Assembly: GCF_030445035.2 (NCBI RefSeq)
Contig: NC_080683.1
Location: 89,923,675-89,987,674 of the forward strand
DNA length: 64,000 nt
DNA from: Dasypus novemcinctus
Taxonomy: Eukaryota; Chordata; Mammalia; Cingulata; Dasypodidae
Direction of reading: 5' to 3'
The first letter of the stretch is position 1. The number at the start of each line of letters is the position of its first letter. The notes below the pieces were generated by a model. The model searched no databases. It was not told the DNA's origin and was given only the letters and a program-made list of their open reading frames with translations. Both the position numbers and the translations under genes were made by a program. Of the stretch, positions 1 to 9,359 are shown one piece after another.

Positions 1-120
1 GAAACAGACTTTAAATGATGCTAGCAATGCTCAATCTGAGGAGGAAGTCAGGAAAAAAATTGGATTTACAATAGCAACTAAATGAATCATATATTTAAGA
101 ATAAACTTACCCAAGGATGT
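1..120 (+). mobile_element. L1 A, ORF2 fragment (left part)
   Basis: This LINE-1 ORF2 sequence stops abruptly at position 120 and resumes at 2787. The join is confirmed by L1 B, where the same sequence is continuous around 13560-13585 (GATGTAAAGCACTT). The 5 bases GATGT at 116-120 are the left target duplication of the LTR element that split it. No open frame survives. Confidence 0.8.
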
Positions 121-770
121 TGTATGAGTCAGCCAAAGGGGAGCTGATGCAAAGTACGAGCTATCTGTTGGCTTTTATAAAGAGTATTTATTTGGAGTAA
201 AAGCTTACAGTCACAAGGCCATAAAGTATAAGTTACTTTTCTCAACATAGTCTGTTGCCTTGTGTTGGAGCACGATGGCTGTGGACTTTATGAGGGTTCA
301 ACCTTTCTCTTCCTCCTAAGGTTCTGTGGCCCCAGCTCCTTTTATTCTAGGCTCCATAGGCCCAGGTTCTTCCTCTCTCAGTTGTAGTTTAGTATAGGCT
401 TTGTCTCTCTCCCTGGGGAGTATTTCTTTCTGGGCTCAGCTACTCTGTTCTCTTCACAAGTTCAACCATAGACTATCAGATTCATTCTATTCCTGGGGCC
501 TCTGCCATGTCTAATGGAGCCTTCTCTCATGTCTCTGCTTTTCTGTGTATTTACTTCCTGGGACTCCAACATCAAAGCTCAAACTTTCTCCTTTGCTATG
601 TGATTTTCTCCTACTGATATGTCTGAATCAAAACCCTAATCTTAATTTAATCGAATAAAAGTGAAAACTCTGAACCTAATACAATCTAATATGCCCAGAG
701 GAACAGGCCAGTTTATAAACATAATCCAGTATCTATTTTTAGAAGTCATAAACAATATCAAACTGCTATA
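121..770 (-). repeat. MaLR-like LTR, copy 1 (3' LTR)
   Basis: A full-length LTR of about 650 bp on the minus strand. It matches, in reverse complement, the copies at 15825-16489, 28328-28994, 62986-63544 and 63545-64000. Its U3 end (TATAGCAGTTTGATATTG on minus) is at 770 and its U5 end is at 121. The T-rich, AATAAA-containing 3' part falls near 200-215. Confidence 0.8.
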
Positions 771-781
771 TTTCACCCCTT
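771..781 (-). promoter_or_regulatory. Polypurine tract of the MaLR-like element
   Basis: Read on the minus strand, the bases next to the U3 end of the LTR are AAGGGGTGAAA. A purine tract directly upstream of a 3' LTR is where plus-strand DNA synthesis is primed. Its presence fixes the element's sense as minus. Confidence 0.55.
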
Positions 782-2429
782 GAATTCCAAAAAGACATTA
801 CAATATTCAAAAAACCTTATTTCAGTAGCAATGCCAAGTACAAAATTGCATCGCAATCAGTTATTAGAAACAAACTTGGCCTTGGGGCAAAGTCCCATCT
901 GGTGGTAGACCTTTGAAACTTACAAAACAATTTATCTGCTTCCAATATACAAAGGGACAGACAAAGGATAAACATTTGCCTTACCATATGGAGAAATTGG
1001 GAGATAAACAGGAGTTGCAGGTCCCCTAGTTCTGTAAATCTACAGGGCAAACTTCATTAGATTTTGAAAGCCTGTGAGTCATTCTTAAGATGATGACTTC
1101 TTCTCCTTGGGGCCACATGTAGATGACCCTTTCCACAAGCTTGCCCAATGGCCATTTTCTTGGTTCCACCCTCATCAAGCATCTGGGTGGCAACTGAGCT
1201 CCAGACCTCACCCTCCAAGTACCTTGGGTTGATAGCCACACTGTCCTTGATGTCTTTGGTAAAGTCTTAAACCCCTCAGTACAGTGAAGTGAAGACAACA
1301 TCATCCCTAACTTTTGGCATACAGGCCCAACCTTCTCAGAGCAACAAATTGGCAACTTGGCCTTCCCTAATCCATGGTGGATAGGCCATACCCCTCTCAG
1401 ACCTATATGCCATTGGCCTTACCCTCCCTAATCCTTGGGGAATGTGCTTCACTCTCTGTACCCTGTGGCAGCAAAATTCTCACTGAACAGTAGGTGGGAA
1501 CATCTACCCTCTTCAACTACTGGGGCAAACTCACTTCTCCATATACATGGTTGGAGTTCCTCTCTTGGTCCAAGGAGATGTTTTAATTGCAGATCTCAGC
1601 TTTCATTCTTAAAGCCATTTCCACTCCATATCTCTCATCAATGTCCCTTTTAGTCCAGGATGACAGCTGTTTTGTTCATCCAGCTCTCTCACAAAGCTTG
1701 TTGGTTTAGCATGCAGGAAGCAGGGTTCCAAGACATCAGACAAAATTTTCCACAAGTCTTTCCTAGATAACTGCATTTTCAATCCTGATTTATAAGTGCC
1801 AAATTTAGCTAAATCTCAAATGGGGCACTATTGTCTGGGTTCTTGATTCCCAGAGGGTTGGAATTTCTGAAACCAGTTTCTGTTTTCTTTGTGCCCAACA
1901 ATTCAGTTCTCAGCTTATCTCTCTCATCTAGCACTTTACTATAAGCTTCAAGGAAAAGCAAATCCACATTCTCCAAGTTTACTTTGGAAAGGTCTTCAGC
2001 TAAATGCCAAGGCTTGACATTTCAAATTCTGCCATGCATAAAACATCAGGAGTTAATCTTGCTAAGTTCTCTGCAAAGTTGAAACACAGATCACCTTTCC
2101 TCCAGTTTCCAAAAATAGTTTCATCATTTATTTCCAAGTCCTCATAAAAAGTCTCTTTACTGTCCATTTTCCTACCAACAGTCTCTTCAAAGCAATCTAG
2201 GACTTTTCTATCAAACGTCTCACAATTATTTCCTTCTAAGACCTGATAAAAAATAACTTTAGGCTCCATATTACTACCAACAGTCTCTTCAAAACAATCT
2301 AGATCTTTTCCATGAAGCATCTCACAATTCCTCCAGAAAATAACCCTTACCCATTTATAAAACCTTTCTAGCATTTCAGTAATTACAAAAGCATGACCCC
2401 ACTCTTCAATATCAAACTCTATTAGTTTT
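771..2429 (-). mobile_element. Internal region of the MaLR-like element
   Basis: Non-LTR interior of the element. On the minus strand, short open stretches remain with amphipathic, Lys/Glu-rich, coiled-coil-like character. One lies near 1860-1985. A longer one runs from the LTR remnant down to 2000 and contains two copies of a roughly 35-residue unit with CFEETVG. This could be a remnant of a MaLR gag-like frame. I do not recognise retroviral protease, RT or zinc-knuckle motifs here. At DNA level two diverged tandem units with a period of about 104 bp occupy roughly 2160-2340. Confidence 0.45.
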
Positions 2430-2781
2430 GGATGCTGGAGCCCCAGGAGAGAGCCAAACCATTTGCCTGAAGAGACAAGAGCCCTGAACATTGAGAAAGC
2501 CTGGAAAGAAACAAGCCCTGGGGAGAGAGACAAAGCCTTATGCTGAGCTACAGCTGAGAAGTGAAGGAACCAGGATGATAAAGCCTTAGGATGAAGAGGA
2601 AATCTGAACCCTTGCAGAGACCAGCAGCCATCTTGCTTCAACACAAGGCTACAGATGCTGGTGAGGGAAGTAAACTTTATGGCCATGTGACTGTAAGCTT
2701 CTACCCCCAAATAAATATTCTTTATAAAAGTCAAAAGATTTCTGATACTTTGCATCAACACCCTTTTGGCTGACTAATACA
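2430..2781 (+). repeat. MaLR-like LTR, 5'-truncated, inverted copy
   Basis: This is the 3' half of the LTR in plus orientation, starting near GATGCTGGAGCCCCAGGA and ending TGACTAATACA at 2781. An AATAAA-containing stretch lies near 2709-2716. It is opposite in orientation to the LTR at 121-770 within the same insertion. Confidence 0.75.
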
Positions 2782-2786
2782 GATAT

Positions 2787-4060
2787 AAAGCACTTGTATT
2801 CAGAAAACTACAGAGCATTGATAAAGAAATTTAAAAAGACCTAAATAATTGCAAGAACTTTCCTTGCTCATGGATAGGAAGACTAAATACCATTAAGATG
2901 TCAAGTCTACCTAAATTATATACAGATTCAATGCAATACTGACAAAAATTCTACCAGTATTTTTTAAACAAATGGAAAACACAATTATCAAATTTATTTG
3001 GAAGTGTAAAGAGCTCCGAATAGTCAAAAACATCTTAAAAAGGAAAAGCAAAGTTGGAAGACTCTAACTTCCAGACTTTAAAGCATATTACCTAGCTACA
3101 GTGGTGAAAACAGCAAGGCACTGGCATAAAGATAGACACATAGACCAATGGAACCAAATTGATGTTTCAAAAACAGACTCTCACATCAATGGTCAAGGGA
3201 TTTGGGGCAAGCCTGCCAAACCTGCCCAACTGGTTAAAAATAGTCCATTCTACAAATGATGGTTCTTGTAGAATATCCAAGAGAAATAAAGGGGACCCCT
3301 ATTTCACACCTTATACAAAAATTAACTTGAAATGGATCAAAGAACTAGCTATAAAAACAAGAACCCTAAAGTTTCTAGATGAAAATGTAGGAAACAACTT
3401 TAAGACCTGGTGGTAGGTGTTGGATTCTTAAATGAGATAAAAAGAAGGTTTGGAAGGATTACTGATTCTTAATGTATGAATAAATAACTTTATTGTAAAT
3501 GTGTGGAAGTATATAGAGTTGATGGTAATACACTGTAGTGATTAACAGCTGGTTTATAAATGGGACTGTGGTTGGAAAGCGTAGTCTTGGGATTTAAATG
3601 CCATTTGAAAAGATGCTACAGAATAATCTAGGGACTGAATAACACAGTGAACCCAGAGGTGAATAATTGTTGTGGATGGTACGGTACAGATGAAATGTTT
3701 TGTGATCTAGACCAGATGTATGTCACTATTGGAGAGTGGGGGGAATGTGGAGAAGCATGGGAAAAATACATCTGGAGTGACATATTGACTTGGTTAATGG
3801 CAATATTGTATATTCATGCATCTCTGCCAAAGATGTACTGTGTCAATAATGGGGGAGTATGGAAAAAGTGTGCCAAATGTACACTATGGACCATGATCGG
3901 TGGTAATAATCTGATGATATTATCTCATAATCTGTAACAAGTGTTCCACTATGGTGTGGTTTATTGAAGGGGTGTTGTATGAGAATTCTACACATGTGCA
4001 TGATTATTTTGTAAGATCAAAACTTCTGTAATAAGGATACTTTTTAAAAAAGTAATAGAG
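2787..4060 (+). mobile_element. L1 A, ORF2 C-terminal end and 3' UTR
   Basis: Continuation of the L1 cut at 120. Degraded ORF2 C-terminal sequence (around 2970-3130, IIKFIWK-type motif followed by PDFKAYY) is followed by a roughly 0.65-kb 3' UTR. The 3' UTR is closely similar to that of L1 B at 14,200-14,830. The sequence ends in TTTTTAAAAAAGTAATAG and then passes directly into the 5' UTR of L1 B. ORF2 is broken by stops. Confidence 0.8.
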
Positions 4061-4061
4061 T

Positions 4062-5521
4062 GGAGGAACCAGCAAGATGGTGGTGGAGTTAAGGAGCTCC
4101 TAGAGTCAGCTCCTGCTACAGGGCAGTTAGCAAACACCCAGAGCTCTCTGGAGCTAGCTGAAGCACCTGTTTGGGGGCTCCAGGAGACCAGAAGAGCACC
4201 CTACAACATCCTTGAAGGAGTAGAAGGAGGAGACTGCCCATCTGCAGAGAAGACTCGTAAGTAGAGTGCTCCATACCCTGAAGGCCAGTGCCCATCCTCT
4301 ATTGGAGGCACAAGCCACCTTGGGAGCTGTTCCATGACTGGAATTGAAAGCTCCACTTCCCCAAAACAGGGGAGGAAGAGAAGGTTGGGCACCAATTTCA
4401 GCTGATGAATAAATTCAGTGGGCTATAGTATGATCCTGAGAACAGCTAAAGTTTGAGCCTGAGCAAGTCGGAAAGAGGCTGGGAACTGCTATCTTAACAC
4501 CATGCCTGGCATGAGGGGAAGTGGGGATGACTGAAAAATCTCAATGCTAGTAGTGAGGCTTCTTTCCATGCAGCTCATATTGCAGCTCTAGCCTAGGCCC
4601 CAGTGCCACCTCCAGCAGGGAGGAAGCTGCAGGGACCTGTGCCAGTCTCTCTGGAAAATTACTGGCCAAGACGTGGAGGTCATGAACAACCTACTCTGGT
4701 GGCAAGAGCCACCCCAGGAGTTGTTCTGTGATGGGAATTGGAAGCTCCATTTCTCAGAAACAGGGGAGGAGGAGATGTTTGGCTGCCAGTTTTGGCTACT
4801 GATTGGTAGACTTGGCTGGCTAAGATATAACCCTGGGAACAGCTGGGGTGTGAACCAGCCCATGTAGAAAAGAAGCCAGTAGCCTCCATTCTAACTCCAT
4901 CTCCAGCCTGAGGGGAAGCCAGACTGCTGAAACTCTCAGTGTTGGCAAGAACCAGTTTCTTTCATGAAGATCAGCCTGCAGCCCTAGCCTAGGCTTCAGC
5001 TCTGCCTCTGGCGGGGAGCAGCCTGAGGAGCCCTGCACCAGCCTATACAAGTAACTGCAGATAACTTTGGCTACAATAGACTGAAAATCAGAAGTTTACC
5101 AGGGCAACTGCAGTCATCTTGGACCTACATTGCATAGATTTCTGCCCACACCTGCAGCTCCATTCCCACCCCAGGCAGGGGAGAAAGGGATGTGAAGCAT
5201 TATCAGTCTCTTTGGGCAACTACAGTCTAGGCTTGCACTTCAATTATTCCACATAGCTATGATGCTGTCCCTACCCCTGGCAAAGGAGAAAGTTGGGAGA
5301 AGCTTCATTGGTCCCTGGTGCAATGAGGGCAGCTTGAGCCTCCACAGCTTACAGTACTAATTACATCAATTACATACTTGGCTCCTACTGCACAACCAGC
5401 AAGGGAGAAAGGATAGGAAGCCCTAAACTAAAGAAAAAACTGCACCCAGAAAAATACTCTAGTAAGCCAGATGCAAAGACACCAATAAAAAATTACAATC
5501 CACACCAAGAAACAGGAAGCT
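4062..5521 (+). mobile_element. L1 B 5' UTR with tandem promoter monomers
   Basis: The sequence starts GGAGGAACCAGCAAGATGG and ends at the ORF1 ATG. Two related units, beginning near 4309 and near 4695 (period about 386 bp), share blocks such as GAATTG(A/G)AAGCTCCA and AACAGGGGAGGA. Weaker related blocks (CCTAGCCTAGGC, GGGAG-rich) continue to about 5400. Tandem 5' monomers acting as internal promoters are known from rodent L1s, so this region probably held the L1 B promoter. No protein-coding frame is supported. Confidence 0.65.
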
Positions 5522-5981
5522 ATGGCCCAGTTAAAGGAAAAAGATAAGCCTCCAGATGACATAAAGGAGTTGAGACAACTAATTATAGATGTTCAAACAA
5601 ATCTCCTTAATAAATTCAAGGAGATGGCTAAAGAGATTTAGGATACTAAGAAGACATTGGATGAGCACAAAGAAGAATTTGAAAGCATACATAGAAAAAT
5701 AGCAGCTCTTATGGGAATGAAAGATGCAATCAATGAAATTTAAAAAAAAACATTGGAATCATATAATAGCAGATTTGAGGAGACAGAAGAAAGGATTAGT
5801 GAGTTTGAAGAAATGGCCTCTGAAAGTGAACATACAACAGAAAGGATGAAAAAAAAGAATGGAAAAAATTGAACAAGGTCTCAGGGAATTAAATGACAGC
5901 AAAAGGCATGCAAACATCCATGTTGTGGGTGTCCAAGAAGGAGAAGGGGAAAATGGCAGAAGGAATATTTGAATACATAAT
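5522..5981 (+). pseudogene. L1 B ORF1, 5' part (coiled-coil half)
   Basis: L1 ORF1p is the RNA-binding trimeric chaperone of LINE-1. The ATG at 5522 opens a frame rich in Lys/Glu with leucine heptads (QLIIDVQTNLLNKFKEMAKE, then a stop). It continues in frame past stops near 5639 and 5740 through KKTLDEHKEEFESIHRK-type coiled coil. The frame is further damaged by an A-run near 5850. At 5976-5981 the sequence is interrupted by the target duplication and LTR of the endogenous retrovirus, and the C-terminal half resumes at 13005. The start was chosen because the L1 5' UTR ends here and the codons match ORF1p character. The copy is dead both from point mutations and from the insertion. Confidence 0.75.
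5976..5981 (+). repeat. Target site duplication, left (CATAAT)
   Basis: CATAAT precedes the left LTR and is repeated exactly at 13005-13010 after the right LTR. Six-base duplications are typical of betaretroviral and some other class II insertions. Confidence 0.9.
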
Positions 5982-6389
5982 TGTAGCTGAGCGTGAGGGT
6001 TTCGTCCTCGCTCAGGCCCAAGAGTCGGGGGGGCTGGCTCCTGCCGAGCAGCCGGCGGGGGGTGCTCCAAGAGGGAGTACCGGTTCTCCAGGCGTGGGGG
6101 ATGTGCGGTTAAGGAAAAACCACGGAGACCGCTTGAGCGCAAGAACAGGTCTGCTTTATTGCGGAAGTACACTTGGTTATATAGGCAGGGAAGGGGGTGG
6201 AGTATGAAGGGGAGAGCAGGGCGGAGGGACGGCTGCGGATTGGCTAAAACTGGGGGGGCAGACCTCTGGTAATATGCCGTAAGCAGTTACTGGGGAAGAG
6301 GGCAGATTGTGGGTTGGTAATATGGGCGGGACTGGCGGGAAGGGTGGCGGGGGCTGGAAGGGGAGGAGGGGCGGAGAAAGGCGGCAACA
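5982..6389 (-). repeat. ERV 3' LTR
   Basis: A 408-bp LTR, the left copy on the plus strand, which is the downstream (3') LTR of this minus-strand provirus. It is aligned end to end with 12597-13004 without gaps and differs at 11 positions, 10 of them transitions and several at CpG sites. The polyadenylation signal AATAAA is the reverse complement of 6155-6160. Confidence 0.95.
6155..6160 (-). terminator. AATAAA polyadenylation signal in the 3' LTR
   Basis: AATAAA on the minus strand in the R region of the 3' LTR. The equivalent site in the 5' LTR is 12770-12775. The signal lies about 17 nt downstream of the TATA box, so R is short. Confidence 0.7.
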
Positions 6390-6406
6390 ATTGTTCCTTT
6401 TGTTTT
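6390..6406 (-). promoter_or_regulatory. ERV polypurine tract
   Basis: Read on the minus strand, the stretch directly upstream of the 3' LTR is AAAACAAAAGGAACAAT. It is purine-rich and in the right place to prime plus-strand DNA. It is less regular than the usual A-run plus G-run, so it may be mutated. Confidence 0.5.
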
Positions 6407-6622
6407 AAAAAGAAATTGAAGCAACAAGTTTTGGTGCGCACGGTGGATGTGAATGGCTCGGCGTGCGCAGCAACAAAAGACAAGGACTAGGAGGAAGAGT
6501 AGGAGGAAAAGGAGGTTATAGGGACAGGCACTGGGATAAGACGAGGGGTGGGGGGAGACCACGAGGACCGGCTGGTCGTGAGCGGACGACATAGCATCTG
6601 GCCAGGATGCATGTGCCCGCCA
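6407..6622 (-). other. ERV 3' untranslated stretch between env and 3' LTR
   Basis: About 216 bp between the end of the env tail frame and the polypurine tract. I see no conserved coding motif here. Open frames on either strand appear to be by-products of high GC. Confidence 0.4.
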
Positions 6623-7015
6623 TTAGGGTCGGCGCACGCCGGCGCCTGGCGCGCGCCGAGCCTTGCCAGCGAAACAGGCCTGTGATGCCCCTGTACCCCT
6701 CGCCCGAGGGGGAGGAGTAGTTGGGGAGAAGTAAGGAGAGGAAGACAAGAAGCTATAGGCGTGCGGTCTGGAGTAGGTGGCGCGGACGGAAGGGGCATGG
6801 TGGACGGCTGGGGGGGACTCAGCGGTGGCGAGGCGTTGGTAGTGGACTTGTACAAAGGAGCTGAACACTGCATTGGCTTGGTCTTTGGCAAGGCGGACTA
6901 TTCTCCTGATGGACCAGGGGCCCACGGTGAGGGCTAAAAGGATAATGATAAGGGGGCCTAGGAATGGGAGCAGGTACGGGAGAAGAGAGTGAAAGAGTGT
7001 AGAGAGTAGCTCGCG
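6623..7015 (-). pseudogene. env: ERV env, TM membrane anchor and cytoplasmic tail
   Basis: Minus-strand frame holding the end of the transmembrane subunit. From about 7011 downward the codons give a short juxtamembrane stretch, then a hydrophobic span ending in PLIIILLALTVGPW (around 6910-6960). A basic tail beginning SIRRIVRLAKDQANAV follows. This arrangement is typical of the type D/gamma env anchor and intracytoplasmic helix. The frame is one base out of register with the ectodomain frame upstream (shift near 7010-7016), so the env reading frame is broken here. The tail frame then runs on with a Pro/Ser/Arg-rich extension to a stop at 6623, longer than I would expect for this family. Either the natural stop was lost or there is another frameshift in the tail. 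Confidence 0.75.
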
Positions 7016-7530
7016 TTGTCACGTTCTCTTTGGCATCGCTCCAGGCCTTCGCGGACTTTTTGTAGGCTATCTTCTGCGAGGCTGGTGGTATTGGTGTATA
7101 CACAACATTCTTCTCCAAGGGCGGCGCAGAGCCCCCCTTCTTTGAGCAGGAGGAGGTCAAGGCCGCGACGGTTCTGGAGAACAACCTCAGAGAGAGAGTT
7201 AAGGGAGTTTTTTAGATGCTCAACAGCTTCTTGGAGATAGGTAATATCTTGATCGACTGCCTGCCGGAGGGAGGAGAGGGAAGCGGATTGCGTAGCAAGG
7301 GCGGCGATCCCTGTGCCTGCTCCAGCGAGACCTAAAAGGGTGGCGACAGTAAGGACAGCAGTAACAGGCTCCCTTTTTTTAAAGTGGGAAGAGAGGTGGA
7401 GGGTGTGAAGAGAGAGAAAGAATTCATCATCTCCATGGAAAAGGACTCGTGGGGTGAGGAAAATAAGCAGACAGGTTTCATTAGTGGCGTTGAGGGTGGC
7501 GATGTTGAGACAGGGGGTTAATTCCCCCCC
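7016..7530 (-). pseudogene. env: ERV env, C-terminal SU remnant and TM ectodomain
   Basis: This frame begins in the last part of the surface subunit, with two N-glycosylation sequons and Cys residues. It reaches a furin-like basic site (FKKR, near 7372-7383). A hydrophobic Gly/Ala-rich fusion-peptide-like stretch follows (AVLTVATLLGLAGAGTGIAA, near 7300-7360), then a leucine-rich coiled coil. Next come an immunosuppressive-domain-like segment (LQNRRGLDLLLLKEGG) and the CX6CC motif (CAALGEECC, near 7102-7128). CX6CC is the mark of gamma-type TM subunits that bind SU through a disulfide. The frame enters from the SU frame by a shift at a G7 run (7524-7530 on plus as C7) and is lost again near 7010. 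A host membrane fusion role cannot be claimed for this broken copy. Confidence 0.85.
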
Positions 7531-7768
7531 ACTCATAAGACGGAAGGTTCGTGCATCCAGTGAGGTTGGCGACATCAGTAGTGAAAGAGGGGGCAGAGGC
7601 GGTTACGTTCGAGGCGAGGAGCCTTTTTTGTTGCCAGAGGGAGAGGGTCCAATTGAAGGGCTGGTGACTCGGGTTGGCAGCGGCTGGGAGAGTGAGGGAA
7701 GCCAGGATGAGGAGAACGGCTGCGAGGCTGTGTAGAGGCATCATCTGACGGTGCGGCATCGAAGGCAT
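7531..7768 (-). pseudogene. env: ERV env, signal peptide and N-terminal SU remnant
   Basis: Candidate starts are the ATG at 7768 and the ATG at 7741. A hydrophobic signal-peptide segment (SLAAVLLILASLTLPAAA) is followed by a short mature N-terminus with three N-glycosylation sequons (NWT, NVT, NLT). The frame then slips at the G7 run into the TM frame. Together with the C-terminal piece, the surface subunit is only about 110 residues, where exogenous relatives have several hundred. I see no CXXC motif of the kind that pairs with CX6CC. Most of the receptor-binding part is therefore missing, presumably by deletion. This env start lies in the same frame as the end of integrase with no stop in between, which is unusual. 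Confidence 0.7.
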
Positions 7769-8341
7769 AGGGTGTTGATCATTCGGTGGAACTAGTGGGT
7801 CAGTGGCAGGCCGGATGCAGCGCCCAGGAACCCAAAGCGGCTGTGGCTCAGAATCTGGAAAGACGCAAGCAAAGCCCCTCCCCTGTGCTAGGAGGGGAGC
7901 TGGATCTTGCCAACGATTTGTGGCAGGGTCTTTCCAATGGACGAGGGGAACTTGCGAGGGCTGCCACATGGGTCCCCAGTGCTTATGGGTGGGGGAGAGT
8001 CCACGGTCATCGAAGGTTAGGAGATTGTGATGAATGAGGCAGGCAGTCACGACGTCGGCTGGGGCCTTGTGGGGAGAAGAGGCCCTCTCTTTTTGAATGA
8101 GTAGCTTGAGCTGTTGGTGAGTGCGCTCAACGATTCCTTGCCCCTGTGGATTGTATGGAATGCCAAAATGATGCGTGATGTGATACATTTGCACGAAGCT
8201 GGCGAAGGAGGCACTGCAATACGCTGGTCCGTTGTCTGTTTTGAGATCCCATGGAATTCCCATGAACAAAATAGCTTGGCGAAGCGCCTGGACGCAGTGT
8301 TTAGCACTTTCTCCCGCAAGAGAGACCGCATAGCACAGATG
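7769..8341 (-). pseudogene. pol: ERV pol, integrase core (second half) and C-terminal domain
   Basis: The part of integrase after the in-frame TAG at 8342-8344. It holds the second catalytic Asp (LKTDNGPAYCS, Asp codon at 8234-8236) and the catalytic Glu (NPQGQGIVERT), separated by 35 residues, the canonical DX35E spacing. A basic region follows, then a C-terminal DNA-binding-type segment with Trp-rich strands and the WVPGR motif near 7820-7835. No stop codon ends pol before the env signal peptide. The frame stays open to 7481. Confidence 0.85.
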
Positions 8342-8344
8342 CTA

Positions 8345-8704
8345 AAAGGTGTCAATTGCCACATGAAGATATTTGAGGTGGCCAAATGCACTGACATGAG
8401 TGACATCTAATTGCCACCTTGAGTTTGGGCAGGGGCCGCGGGGGTTAACACCTTGAGGCTGCAAAGGTCCAAGTGGCAACAAGGGCGCGCAAGTTCGGCA
8501 CGCGTGCACAAGGTGCTTGCAAGTTTCAATGGGCATGTCTGGAAAGAGCTTTCGGATGGACCGCGCAGAGAAATGAAATTGGGAATGCAAGAGCTTAGCT
8601 TGATTGACAAAGTCTCCAAGTTGCGGCCCGTCGGCAGGGCTTTCATGGAGGAGGACTGGGTTTACCTGGCGGCTGGACACAGAAGCATCAGCGAGGTCAT
8701 TCCC
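8345..8704 (-). pseudogene. pol: ERV pol, integrase N-terminal zinc domain and first catalytic Asp
   Basis: The sequence begins just after the TAA at 8705-8707 with the last RNase H residues (GNDLAD, carrying its fourth acidic residue). It then enters integrase. The HHCC zinc site is intact (HSQFH and CRTC), and the first catalytic Asp lies in WQLDVTHV (Asp codon at 8405-8407). The frame ends at the TAG at 8342-8344 after HVAIDTF and resumes in the same frame, so the lesion is a simple nonsense change. D-x56-D spacing to the next Asp is normal. Confidence 0.85.
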
Positions 8705-8707
8705 TTA

Positions 8708-9359
8708 AGCCAGCGGTCCTGGTAGGCCAGAGTGGCTTCTGATATGAGCAATGAACCAAGGCTGCTGCCTCGCCTCAAGCAGTCGCTGTACGAAGGCGAG
8801 CGCTCGGTCAATGTTTGAGTCACTCGGTAAGAAAGTGGCAAGCGGGAGGCTGCGGCACACTTGAAGGGTGTATAGGCTGTCAGTGAAGATGTTGAGAGAC
8901 TGGTTTGGGTGGAGGTTAAGGACTGCAGTGACAGCTAGAAGCTCACCTACTTGAACAGAGAAGTCATTTGCGAACAGCAGTTGCTGTGGCTCAGGATTTC
9001 CAGGAGTGTATATAATGGCTGCAAATGCCGTTTTTGAGGCATCTGTGAAGGCAGTGATGGCTGAGGGGATTGGGTTCCGCGCCGGCAATGGATGGAACGG
9101 GTTGGAAAATGCTAATTGAGACATTCCCTGCAGCAATCGGTGATGAGGATAGTGGTTGTCAAAGGAGCCGCGAAAGAGCTCTACCAGGCTCTGCATTTGG
9201 GCATTGTTCATGATGAGGGAGGTACATATGCAGAAAAAGGAGAGGGCCATCTTGCCACAAGAGACCTGTGGGAGTGATTGGCGTTGGCAGAACTAAAGCC
9301 AAAATTGGAAGGTTAGGGGAGAACCGCTCCAGGCGGCACTGCTGCAGAGCTGTGCTAAC
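8708..9359 (-). pseudogene. pol: ERV pol, RT connection and RNase H
   Basis: From the TAA at 9360-9362 the RT frame continues (LLWQDGPLLFLH-type connection sequence). A one-base shift somewhere between about 9190 and 9222 then moves reading to the frame that carries RNase H. Three of the four RNase H acidic residues are visible: FTDAS, the Glu of VGELLAV, and FTDSLY. The fourth lies just past the TAA at 8705-8707 in the same frame. The family digests the RNA strand of the RNA-DNA hybrid during reverse transcription. Catalytic residues are preserved but the frame is broken twice. Confidence 0.85.

Larger units (their letters stand above)
121..2781 (-). mobile_element. LTR retrotransposon with inverted outer ends, inserted in L1 A
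   Basis: A 2661-bp insertion bounded by GATGT (116-120) and GATAT (2782-2786), a 5-bp target duplication with one change. The left end is a complete minus-strand LTR (121-770). The internal region follows with a purine-rich tract next to the LTR, so the element's sense strand is minus. The right end is only the 3' half of the same LTR, but in plus orientation (2430-2781). Both outer ends are therefore the U5 end (TGTAT.. / ..ATACA), which a normal provirus never shows. The LTR family resembles MaLR/ERVL LTRs: TG..CA ends, 5-bp duplication and AATAAA near the 3' end. Confidence 0.7.

Noticed and set aside
3647-3937. 96-codon plus-strand frame
   Set aside because: It lies in an L1 3' UTR, and the equivalent region of L1 B (14,400-14,740) does not conserve the frame.
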